A stretch of 43,720 nucleotides of DNA from Bacteroidota bacterium (GTDB taxonomy: Bacteria > Bacteroidota > Bacteroidia > NS11-12g > UBA9320): positions 1 through 43,720 of the forward strand of contig CANIKO010000013.1 in assembly GCA_947468275.1 (NCBI GenBank), read 5' to 3'. The notes below the pieces were generated by a model. It ran no database searches and was not told where the DNA came from. It saw nothing but the letters and a program-made list of their open reading frames with translations. Positions 17,305 to 25,159 of the stretch are shown here, piece by piece (the stretch's first letter is position 1; each line of letters begins with the position of its first letter). A program made the translations under genes and the position numbers.

Positions 17305-17478
17305 TATTTTATTTTTGTTTTTTGATTGATGATTTTAGATAAATAATACAAAAGCTGAGGTAATAATTACTAAATAATAACATTACAATAATAACCGCGA
17401 ATTTACCAATTAGGTTTGATTTTGAAAGTTTAAAAGTTATAGATAGAACGTTTCTAAATAAAACTTTATAAATTTCAC

Positions 17479-17486
17479 CAAATTTA
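17479..17486 (-). promoter_or_regulatory. Candidate -7 element TAAATTTG for the sdhCAB operon
   Basis: Exact TAnnTTTG on minus in the divergent sdhC/pyrD spacer. The leader would be about 170 bases. Confidence 0.35.
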
Positions 17487-17518
17487 TGAATTTTAAGAAA
17501 GTTGAACCAGCGTTAAAG

Positions 17519-17526
17519 TATTTTTG
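17519..17526 (+). promoter_or_regulatory. -7 promoter element TATTTTTG for pyrD
   Basis: Exact TAnnTTTG, 12 bases before the ATG at 17539. It overlaps an in-frame TTG at 17524, which argues against that TTG as start. Confidence 0.6.
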
Positions 17527-17538
17527 CAACACCATTCC

Positions 17539-18576
17539 ATGTATAACTTTATAAAATCCATCCTTTTTTTATGGTCTCCAGAAAAAGCCCATCGTATCAC
17601 AATGAAACTGCTAACTTTGGCTCATAATCTGCCTGGTGGAAAATGGCTTTTGGAAAAATTATTTTGCAATGACTCATCAAATTCAAGGATAGAAATAGCA
17701 GGCATTACTTTAAAAAACGGTGTAGGATTGGCGGCAGGTTTTGATAAAGATGCTAAGTATATTGATATATTGGCCAGTCTGGGTTTTGGATATATTGAAA
17801 TTGGCACCTTAACCCCCAAAGCACAACCGGGCAATGATAAGCCCCGATTGTTTAGATTAAAAAAAGATGAAGCTTTAATAAACCGAATGGGTTTTAACAA
17901 TGGTGGTGTGGATGAAGCTGTGGAGCGATTAAAAAAAGTAAAATCGGATATTATTATTGGCGGAAACATTGGCAAGAATAAAATTACGCCAAATGATGAT
18001 GCCTTTAGCGACTATGCCTATTGTTTTGAAAAACTATACAACCATGTACATTATTTTGTGGTGAATGTAAGTTCACCCAATACCCCAGGCTTAAGGGAGT
18101 TGCAGGAAAAACCAGCATTAAAAAAGATTCTTACGGGTCTGCAAAATATGAGAGCCGAATACATAAAAAACGGTCAGGCTACAAAACCAATATTTTTAAA
18201 AATAGCACCCGACCTTACCCACAGCCAATTGGATGATATTATTGACTTGGCATTGGAAATAAATTTGGATGGTTTGGTTGCCACAAATACCACTATTAGT
18301 CGTGATGGATTAATTACTAGTGATTCCGAATTATTATCTATTGGAAACGGCGGCCTTAGTGGTAAACCTCTCAAAAAATCATCCGATGAAGTTTTAAAAT
18401 ATTTGTCTGAAAATCTTCAAAATAAAGTGCCTATTATGGGAGTTGGCGGTATTCATTGCGCTCAGGACGCTTTGGATAAAATTAACCTTGGAGCCAAGGC
18501 CGTGCAAATATATACAGGGTTCATTTATTCGGGACCAAGGTTGGTTAAAAGTTGCGTAAGAGCAATACGCCTATAG
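17539..18576 (+). CDS. pyrD: Class 2 dihydroorotate dehydrogenase (quinone)
   Basis: 345 residues from ATG 17539. It oxidises dihydroorotate to orotate in pyrimidine synthesis, passing electrons to membrane quinone. The N-terminal amphipathic helical extension (YNFIKSILFLWSPEKAHRIT) is the membrane/quinone-binding feature of class 2. The barrel motifs are GLAAGFDKDA, INRMGFNNGG, VNVSSPNTPGLRELQ (with the catalytic Ser), LKIAPDLT, ATNTTISR and GVGGI. It faces the divergent sdh operon across a 234-base spacer. Confidence 0.96.
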   Translation: MYNFIKSILFLWSPEKAHRITMKLLTLAHNLPGGKWLLEKLFCNDSSNSRIEIAGITLKNGVGLAAGFDKDAKYIDILASLGFGYIEIGTLTPKAQPGNDKPRLFRLKKDEALINRMGFNNGGVDEAVERLKKVKSDIIIGGNIGKNKITPNDDAFSDYAYCFEKLYNHVHYFVVNVSSPNTPGLRELQEKPALKKILTGLQNMRAEYIKNGQATKPIFLKIAPDLTHSQLDDIIDLALEINLDGLVATNTTISRDGLITSDSELLSIGNGGLSGKPLKKSSDEVLKYLSENLQNKVPIMGVGGIHCAQDALDKINLGAKAVQIYTGFIYSGPRLVKSCVRAIRL

Positions 18577-18702
18577 ATTCAGAAGTTCCTTTTTCATCTA
18601 TCATTTCATGACGCCAATCAATTCATTTAGTGATTTAGTTCATTGGTAAAAATAGCTGTAATATTTTCCTTTGCCTCAAAATTGGTATTAATATTATTTG
18701 TT

Positions 18703-19209
18703 ATGAAACAACCTACGATTACTGCAAAAACAATTTCATTATTTCTTGCCGGTGCTATTTTATTAGCAAGTTGCGCAAGTACAACTATGATTCAGTCTAA
18801 TCCTAGTGGAGCAAAAGTTTATCTAAATGGTGAAAATGTTGGCATCACTCCATTTAGACACACCGATACTCGTATTTTAGGAAGCACAACTACTGTAAAA
18901 TTGGAGAAGGACGGTTACAATTCATTTAATACTTCATTTTCAAGAGATGAAGAGGTAGATGCAGGTGCTATAGTTGGAGGATTTTTACTATTATTTCCAT
19001 TTCTATGGACTATGAAATATAAGCCAATTCACGAATACGAACTAGTGCCTCTTGCTCCTGCTGAACATCCTGTCATTCAACCAAATTCTCCGCCAAAAGC
19101 TAAAGTAGAAAGACTTCGCGAGTTAAAACAACTATTGGATGATAAAGTAATAACTCAGGATGAATTTGAAAAAGAAAAAAAGAAAATACTTAATGAGGAT
19201 GAAAAATAA
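18703..19209 (+). CDS. PEGA-domain lipoprotein with C-terminal SHOCT motif
   Basis: 168 residues from ATG 18703 (MKQPTITAKTISLFLAG), chosen because it gives a standard lipoprotein signal with lipobox LASC at 21-24. The open frame extends 20 codons upstream but makes a poor N-terminus. Residues about 29-60 form a PEGA-type unit (SNPSGAKVYLNGENVGITPF), a small surface-associated beta domain. A hydrophobic stretch follows at about 88-100 (GAIVGGFLLLFPFLW). The C-terminus (RLRELKQLLDDKVITQDEFEKEKKKIL) is a SHOCT motif, often found at the ends of membrane proteins and thought to mediate oligomerisation. Function unknown. Confidence 0.85.
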   Translation: MKQPTITAKTISLFLAGAILLASCASTTMIQSNPSGAKVYLNGENVGITPFRHTDTRILGSTTTVKLEKDGYNSFNTSFSRDEEVDAGAIVGGFLLLFPFLWTMKYKPIHEYELVPLAPAEHPVIQPNSPPKAKVERLRELKQLLDDKVITQDEFEKEKKKILNEDEK

Positions 19210-19312
19210 AGTGGTCCCTAGCTGAATCCTCTATACTTTAAAATCCGTTCGTTTTGCTTACTTGTTTCCGTTATAAATTACATTGAGGAAATAGTCGATA
19301 CATGAATAGTAT

Positions 19313-19320
19313 TAAATTTG
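19313..19320 (+). promoter_or_regulatory. -7 promoter element TAAATTTG
   Basis: Exact TAnnTTTG, 40 bases before the ferritin-VIT1 gene. Confidence 0.5.
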
Positions 19321-19360
19321 AATGAATCAATAAACACCATTTTGTAAATTCAATTATTTT

Positions 19361-20455
19361 ATGAAAAACAAAACTATTCAGACTGAAATTGACGCTTGTT
19401 TCCTTTACCAAAAACTTGCCGAACATGAAGAAGACCCTGTAATCATGAATGTTTTCAGGCAAATGAGTGACATTGAAAAAAGTCACGCCGAGGCCTTTGC
19501 AAAAAAAGAAAATATAAGTCTTGAAAATTTAATGCATCCTTCATGGCGGGCTAAAACGCTGAACTTGATTGGTAAAATTTTTGGATACGATTATGTTTTA
19601 GGCTCGCTGATGGATACGGAAAAAAGCATATCCAATGCCATCATTTTTGCAAAGAAAAAAAACAATCTTAAAATTAACGGTTCCGAAACCACACATGTAT
19701 CCATACTTCGCAATATTCTTGAAAAGGAAAATGGAGTTACAGGGGCACAACTTTCAAAATTTGAGAAGAAACATCGCTCAGTGGGTGGCAATGCCATACG
19801 AGCTGCGGTATTGGGAGGTAACGATGGTTTGGTTTCCAATTTCAGTTTAATAATGGGAATAGCCGGAGCTACTTCAGGGCAACAAGGTGTTTTATTGGCC
19901 GGTTTAGCAGGATTGCTAGCGGGTGCCTTATCCATGGCTTTGGGCGAATGGATTTCGGTTAAGAGTTCACAAGAACTTTATGAAAACCAAATGCAAATTG
20001 AAATGGAAGAATTGGAAGCCAATCCAGAAGGTGAAATGAAAGAACTGGCATTAATATACATAACCAAAGGAATACCCGAACCTCAAGCCTATGAAATGGC
20101 CAAAGAGATAATGAAAGATAAAACCCATGCCCACGATGTGTTGGTAAAAGAAGAGTTGGGAATAAATGCAGAGGAATTAAAAGGTTCGGCGGTGGAGGCT
20201 GCCGTATATTCGTTTATTATGTTTGCCATTGGTGCGGTTCTCCCAGTCATACCTTTTATGTTTACAAAAGGGTTTCAAGCTATTATTCTCAGTGTGTCGA
20301 TGAGTGCCGTTGGGTTGTTTTTAATTGGAGCAGCTATTACCCTTTTTACAGGAAAAAATGTATGGTACTCTGGTTTTAGGCAGGTTTTATTTGGCTTGGC
20401 CGCAGCAGCCATTACCTATGGAATTGGAAAATTAATTGGAGTTTCGTTGGCCTAA
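19361..20455 (+). CDS. Ferritin-like / VIT1-CCC1 fusion transporter (probable Fe/Mn transporter)
   Basis: 364 residues. Residues about 1-95 form a four-helix rubrerythrin/ferritin-like domain with acidic and His metal-ligand candidates (E9, E21-H22, E39-x-x-H42 in DIEKSH). Residues about 140-364 form the VIT1/CCC1 membrane domain, with the diagnostic AAVLGGNDGLVSNFSLIMG, GALSMALGEWISVKSSQELYE, the cytosolic acidic metal-binding helices (QIEMEELEANPEGEMKE) and three later helices. Eukaryotic VIT1/CCC1 proteins move Fe2+ or Mn2+ out of the cytosol. In bacteria the ferritin fusion (as in MbfA) is associated with iron export, so this is probably an inner-membrane metal exporter. No Fur or DtxR site was recognised upstream. 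Confidence 0.9.
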   Translation: MKNKTIQTEIDACFLYQKLAEHEEDPVIMNVFRQMSDIEKSHAEAFAKKENISLENLMHPSWRAKTLNLIGKIFGYDYVLGSLMDTEKSISNAIIFAKKKNNLKINGSETTHVSILRNILEKENGVTGAQLSKFEKKHRSVGGNAIRAAVLGGNDGLVSNFSLIMGIAGATSGQQGVLLAGLAGLLAGALSMALGEWISVKSSQELYENQMQIEMEELEANPEGEMKELALIYITKGIPEPQAYEMAKEIMKDKTHAHDVLVKEELGINAEELKGSAVEAAVYSFIMFAIGAVLPVIPFMFTKGFQAIILSVSMSAVGLFLIGAAITLFTGKNVWYSGFRQVLFGLAAAAITYGIGKLIGVSLA

Positions 20456-20467
20456 GTGTAACCTTTT

Positions 20468-20866
20468 ATGAAAAGCATAATAAATTTTGTTTTAGTAATA
20501 ATGGCATTGGGTTGCACTCCTACCAAAAATTGTAAAAATGCAATTTGTAACACCATGTTTGCTTCGGTAAATGTCAACCTTTCCGACAGCACCAATCCTA
20601 ATTTAAATGGCATATCCACCCAAACCCAACTTTTACCATTGGGGCAAACCATCCATACCCAAACCGAACCGAGCAGCTCACAGTTAGGGGGTTTCACTGT
20701 AGTAGATGATTCCGATTTAAAAGAACTGGGATTTAATACCAGCCACAAGGTAGAATTAAAAATAAGCAAAAATGGAACCCTGATAAAAACTATATCCTAT
20801 ACCCTTACCACCGATTGCTGCCATGTGAGCAAAACCGCAGGGCCGGACGAGGTTTCGATAAATTGA
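20468..20866 (+). CDS. Small hypothetical lipoprotein
   Basis: 132 residues. The N-terminus MKSIINFVLVIMALGCTPTK is a lipoprotein signal with lipobox ALGC (Cys16). The mature part has five further Cys in pairs (NCKNAIC, DCCHVSK) and looks beta-rich. It starts 12 bases after the ferritin-VIT1 gene and is probably co-transcribed with it. I recognise no family. Confidence 0.75.
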   Translation: MKSIINFVLVIMALGCTPTKNCKNAICNTMFASVNVNLSDSTNPNLNGISTQTQLLPLGQTIHTQTEPSSSQLGGFTVVDDSDLKELGFNTSHKVELKISKNGTLIKTISYTLTTDCCHVSKTAGPDEVSIN

Positions 20867-20876
20867 TTAATTTAAG

Positions 20877-20884
20877 TACTTTTG
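20877..20884 (+). promoter_or_regulatory. -7 promoter-like element TACTTTTG
   Basis: Exact TAnnTTTG located 13 bases before a short open frame at 20898. It may be coincidental. Confidence 0.3.
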
Positions 20885-20897
20885 GAGGAAATATCTA

Positions 20898-20963
20898 ATG
20901 GATCATCATACAAATCCATCCAAAAATAAGGATATATGTATGAGTGTTTTAAACATAAACTAG
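20898..20963 (+). CDS. Possible 21-residue small ORF
   Basis: ATG at 20898 to TAG at 20963 encodes 21 residues (starts MDHHTNPSKNKDIC). It is listed only because it has both a perfect -7 box (20877-20884) and a purine-rich GGAGGAAA (20884-20891) upstream, a combination rare in this window. There is no homology basis. It could equally be noise in the spacer before the convergent outer-membrane protein gene. Confidence 0.2.
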   Translation: MDHHTNPSKNKDICMSVLNIN

Positions 20964-21038
20964 TTAGCGAAATACTTCAACCGACCACAACAGGGATGCA
21001 AAACAATGCATTAACAGACAGAGTAGCACACAAATTTT

Positions 21039-24000
21039 TCAAAATAAATACCTCACCATTACCCGGCCGATATGAATTATCGGGCTGTTCTCAGACTTAC
21101 GACCATCATAAGATAAATCCATTTGTATGCTGCTGGAAATTCGTTGCTGATAAACAACATTCCAAGTATAATTTTTACCCGGCAATAAACCTTTCATCAA
21201 TTCGTAGCCTAAAGGGCTGGCAGCATCGCCATTAAAATCAATATTTACCAATCTGAAATTTCCGGTAAAACTACCTTTAGCCGCTTTGCTCAACCTAATT
21301 TCAATTCCCGCCTCCAAATTTTTACTGGTTAATGTATCGGCTTTGGCCAAATAATACTTGCCAATTATGGCAGCACCAAGGTTATTATTTTTGGAAGTAA
21401 ACTGCAATTGTGGCTCAGCAGAATAAAATGTGTAGGTATAATTTCGAGTTTTAAGTATTTGCGAATAATAGGCTCTTTTGCCATTTATAATTTGAACGAC
21501 GGCTCCATAATTTCGGTTCAAATTCACCCTGGTATTTAAGGTTACTTCTTGATTCTTACGGGTTTCATAACCATTCACCAACAAGTTTTTTGATTGACTA
21601 TTCATTCGATTAATATCCGCCGACCATGTTGGGTTATTTCGATTAATATATAATGTTCCCCGCAAACTGGCATTGCTCGACAATAACAAATTATCATTCA
21701 CATTAAAAATAAATGGATTGAGATACAATGCCGCATCATTAGAGGTGGTTCGGCGGTCGGTTCGGTATACAGCCAATGCCGAAAAACGGGTAAGAAACAA
21801 CTTTAAACCTTTCTTTTTTTGCCAAACTTGAGGCGTCGTTAAATTCAAGGTTTGGTTAAATTGAATGTTTTTACTTTTGATAAAACCTTGGACCGGCAAA
21901 TACGTGCGAATAAAATTGGCACGTTTGCGGTCGTATTCGCTTGCTATCTCAAATTCGTTAAGGGATTGAACATTGTTGCTATCATAATCTCTCCAAATAT
22001 AAACCCCGTTTCCATCCGCTACTTTATAATACACAAATTCACGTTTTTGCTCCTGCCCAGTTCCTATTTGGTAAAAGGTATTGAGCTTTATAGATTTTTT
22101 AAATAATGGAAAGTCAGCTTCGATGCGGCCTAATGCATTTTTTTCAGGTTTCCCCTTAATTACCAAAGTGTCCAAATATTGAAGATATCGATAACTTCCA
22201 TTTATATTAAATCTGCTTCCTTTTTTACCTAAATAACCACCGTGCCATTTAATTTCATCAGCTAAAGTGGATGAATTTAAAGCCCCATTAAAAGGTAATT
22301 TATCCTGCCGTCTTTCGGCTATGGCACCATATGAAAATTTACCTGAATCTGGACTTTCAAAAAATGCACGACCTGAATTGTAGCTATATGAACCATTCAT
22401 TACACTATCAAAAACTGAGTTGAAAACACTATTTTCAATATGATACCCCCCCCCCAATTTTCCGAATTTTAAAGCTTGTGTCAGGTCACCATCATAGTTC
22501 CAAAATTTATTATTTACCACATTATAGCCTACTTTCAATGAATTATTCATTTGCTCGGCCGATGATTGGATTATAGTTTTTTTAAACTTAATAAACCCAG
22601 AAATCCCATTATTTATTCCACTTAACTGCTTGGAACGGTGATTAACAGAAGCTTTATAATTAAGTCTAAATTTATCTTTTTTCTCAATCCCGATTTCGTA
22701 ATTGGCCAAAATTTGAGGCGTATTTAACACACTAGACACAGGAATATTTAATTGTTTGTTCCAAATTCTTTCAAATTCTACGGCCCTGTATCGTTCCAAG
22801 TATTTAAAATCAGAATTGACCAATTCTGCTTTAAATTGATTGGTTAAAATCACCTTTTCTTTATTTTTTTTAAACTCAGTACTATTTTTGAAACCGGTAA
22901 CCAAGCCAAAACCATCGTCATTTTGCTTATCTAATTTAGATATAGTATTGATATTGTTATTGGTATAAACTGCTTCCGCAAAGGTTTCAGTATTTCCGAA
23001 TTTTTGCTTGGCTCCCACCGTTAACATTTGAAAACGCTTTGGGGCTATTAGTAATTCTAATGGCGCATAATCCCCTTGAGAAATGCCGGAAATTGGCATT
23101 ATCCATTCGAACACCCTGCCATTAGCGGTACTTGTTTTTTGGCGATAATCGCCTTTACCCGCTCCTACAAGACTATATACGACATCAAAAAAAACAGTGT
23201 CTGAATTTGGATTTTGGGTAAAAACGTAAACATCCTTAAAACCCAGTGTATCTATTTTGCGATATAATAATTTGGTATTATCAAAGGGGCGAATGGTTTT
23301 TACCCTTGGAATTGTTGCATTTGCGTTTTGATCACCGGCATTTGCTAAAATTTGTTTTGCCGATAACATTTTTGAAGAATCAAAACCATCTAAGGATTGC
23401 TGAAAATTCTGGTTTTTATTATCCTGCTCATTAAAATAATTTACCTCAAACGACGAATTTTTCTTTTGAACCCCTGCTCCAACTTTAAATACCGTGCGCT
23501 GATAATTCCGGTCGGAATACTGAAATTCAACAACAATTCTTGAAAATTTTGTAATCATTTGACTAGGCATAAACGACACTTCGCCTGTATTATAATTAAT
23601 CACATAATCCCGCGATTCGCCTCTGCTTAGCCGACGACCATCTAGATAAACGACTTCTGTTCCAGAAATGACAATAATAAAGGTTTCGCCATTAATGCCA
23701 TTCAATCGATACGGGCCTTGGTTTCCTTCAATTCCTTGAATAGTATTTCGGGCAAATCGTCCCCTAGAAATAGCCGCATCCGCATTTGAATAATATTTAA
23801 GGGATTTTTTATTTTCCTGAAAATCGACATGAATACCCCTTGATTTTTTATAGTAATTCATAAAATAACTATTCGGGCGTTTCATTTCAAAATCACCTAT
23901 TACTAAATTATTACTATCCTTATTAAGCATTATAAAAACTTTGTCAAAGTCTTGCAATTGCTGGGTATTTCCCTCAGGTTGTATCGGATTATTATCATCC

Positions 24001-24554
24001 GAAATAGCTCCGGTAATATTTATATCATCGGCTATTTTTCCTCCAAGCCGCAAGTTAAGATTTGAGTTCACTACCAAATCCTGCTTATTTCCAGCACTTA
24101 TTCCGCGCGATATATTCCCATCCGTTTTCAATCCATTTTTATTGGAGTTAAAAAGCCCATCTTTTGACGGATCATAAGCAAATGGATCCTTTCGCATCAT
24201 AGGCTCTATAATACTTACCGACCTTTTAAAAAAAGGTTTAATAAAAACCAAAGGCATCGTTCGGTACCTAATTATTAGAGTATCTTTCAGTAAAGTATCA
24301 AATATAATATGCCCTGTTTTAGGGTTAAACTGATATTGATTTATTGAAACGTCTCCATTGGATTTTTTAACGGTTAAACTGTTGTTATCGATGGCATAGT
24401 TGGAATCAAGAAAATAGATTTGTTTACCTGGAGATAGCTTCTGGCGCGAGAGGTTATTTCGTAATTGAGCATTACAAATACCTGAATATATAATTCCTAC
24501 GACTGTGCAAATCGTATATAAAAAGAAAAATATAGGTTTTGATTTATTTTGCAA
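21039..24554 (-). CDS. Very large outer-membrane beta-barrel protein, SprA-N-like
   Basis: 1171 residues with signal peptide (cleavage about A29/Q30). Residues about 145-225 contain NISRGISAGNKQDL and a PIQPEGNTQQLQDFDKVF block. Residues about 220-351 contain GDFEMKRPNSYF, GNQGPYRLNG, SGTEVVYLDGRRL, YNTGEVSFMP and VVEFQYSDRNY. This combination occurs in a family of very large Bacteroidota/Ignavibacteria surface proteins that resembles the N-terminal part of SprA, the T9SS translocon barrel. The C-terminal two thirds are amphipathic strands ending in RVMVRYLF, whose final Phe fits insertion by the BAM complex. It is shorter than true SprA (over 2000 residues), so I do not name it SprA. A run of ten G lies at codons 700-703. 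Confidence 0.75.
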   Translation of the reverse strand: MQNKSKPIFFFLYTICTVVGIIYSGICNAQLRNNLSRQKLSPGKQIYFLDSNYAIDNNSLTVKKSNGDVSINQYQFNPKTGHIIFDTLLKDTLIIRYRTMPLVFIKPFFKRSVSIIEPMMRKDPFAYDPSKDGLFNSNKNGLKTDGNISRGISAGNKQDLVVNSNLNLRLGGKIADDINITGAISDDNNPIQPEGNTQQLQDFDKVFIMLNKDSNNLVIGDFEMKRPNSYFMNYYKKSRGIHVDFQENKKSLKYYSNADAAISRGRFARNTIQGIEGNQGPYRLNGINGETFIIVISGTEVVYLDGRRLSRGESRDYVINYNTGEVSFMPSQMITKFSRIVVEFQYSDRNYQRTVFKVGAGVQKKNSSFEVNYFNEQDNKNQNFQQSLDGFDSSKMLSAKQILANAGDQNANATIPRVKTIRPFDNTKLLYRKIDTLGFKDVYVFTQNPNSDTVFFDVVYSLVGAGKGDYRQKTSTANGRVFEWIMPISGISQGDYAPLELLIAPKRFQMLTVGAKQKFGNTETFAEAVYTNNNINTISKLDKQNDDGFGLVTGFKNSTEFKKNKEKVILTNQFKAELVNSDFKYLERYRAVEFERIWNKQLNIPVSSVLNTPQILANYEIGIEKKDKFRLNYKASVNHRSKQLSGINNGISGFIKFKKTIIQSSAEQMNNSLKVGYNVVNNKFWNYDGDLTQALKFGKLGGGYHIENSVFNSVFDSVMNGSYSYNSGRAFFESPDSGKFSYGAIAERRQDKLPFNGALNSSTLADEIKWHGGYLGKKGSRFNINGSYRYLQYLDTLVIKGKPEKNALGRIEADFPLFKKSIKLNTFYQIGTGQEQKREFVYYKVADGNGVYIWRDYDSNNVQSLNEFEIASEYDRKRANFIRTYLPVQGFIKSKNIQFNQTLNLTTPQVWQKKKGLKLFLTRFSALAVYRTDRRTTSNDAALYLNPFIFNVNDNLLLSSNASLRGTLYINRNNPTWSADINRMNSQSKNLLVNGYETRKNQEVTLNTRVNLNRNYGAVVQIINGKRAYYSQILKTRNYTYTFYSAEPQLQFTSKNNNLGAAIIGKYYLAKADTLTSKNLEAGIEIRLSKAAKGSFTGNFRLVNIDFNGDAASPLGYELMKGLLPGKNYTWNVVYQQRISSSIQMDLSYDGRKSENSPIIHIGRVMVRYLF
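22446..22455 (-). repeat. Homopolymer G10 (C10 on plus) inside the outer-membrane protein gene
   Basis: Ten consecutive C on plus, read as Leu-Gly-Gly-Gly (TTG GGG GGG GGG) at codons 700-703. It is the longest G/C homopolymer I saw in this AT-rich window. The current length keeps the frame open. Confidence 0.95.
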
Positions 24555-24696
24555 TAGAGGCTTTACAATATTACAAACGATTTGGTGATGATAAAAATTC
24601 TCATTGGGTTTCTTAAAATATCATAGGTTTTGAAACAAAAATTTATTGGAGAATAAGTTTTTAATAAAAACGATTACGCCTTTGCAATAAACAACT

Positions 24697-24704
24697 TAAT
24701 TTTG
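24697..24704 (+). promoter_or_regulatory. -7 promoter element TAATTTTG for DUF4783-nadC
   Basis: Exact TAnnTTTG, 59 bases before the proposed TTG start at 24764. Confidence 0.45.
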
Positions 24705-24763
24705 GCACATAATTTGGGGTTCAATTATTGCTTGAAACTTATTTGGCAAACGTAAAACAACTT

Positions 24764-25159
24764 TTGAAAAAATCTTTAAAATATATTACCGTTTTCTGCT
24801 TGTTGTCATTGCAATTGCTTTCGGCAAGGCCACTCCCTGATATTTTTAAAGAAATTGAAAACGCTATTAGCTTAGGCAATGCTAAAATGATGGAAAGCTA
24901 CCTGAATACCAGCATTGAACTAGAAACACCTACCTCTAAAGGAATATACAGTCGCAGTCAGGCTCAAATAATTCTTGATAAATTTTTCCAAAAATACCCT
25001 CCCATCTCTTTTACAATAGCACAAAAAGGTAACAGTTCAGGAGGTTCTCGCTTTGCAATTGGAAATTATAATAGCTCGCGCGAACGCACCTTTAGGGTAA
25101 CTATCTTTATTAAAAAAATCGGCTCAGATTATCTTATACAAGAAATAAAATTTGAATAA
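24764..25159 (+). CDS. DUF4783 secreted/periplasmic protein (TTG start)
   Basis: 131 residues if started at TTG 24764, which gives MKKSLKYITVFCLLSLQLLSARP, a well-formed signal peptide. The frame has no ATG before the mature part, and an earlier TTG (24728) would put 12 odd residues in front. The mature domain (IFKEIENAISLGNAKMMESYLNTSIEL, YSRSQAQIILDKFFQKYP, RTFRVTIFIKK, YLIQEIKFE) fits the DUF4783 family, a cystatin/NTF2-like alpha+beta fold known in Bacteroidota. The stop codon shares a base with the nadC ATG (TAATG), so the two are translationally coupled. Confidence 0.85.
   Translation: MKKSLKYITVFCLLSLQLLSARPLPDIFKEIENAISLGNAKMMESYLNTSIELETPTSKGIYSRSQAQIILDKFFQKYPPISFTIAQKGNSSGGSRFAIGNYNSSRERTFRVTIFIKKIGSDYLIQEIKFE

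Noticed and set aside
20936-21235. 99-codon plus-strand frame after the small lipoprotein
   Set aside because: Two thirds of it is antisense to the end of the large outer-membrane protein gene, and its composition looks like a shadow frame.
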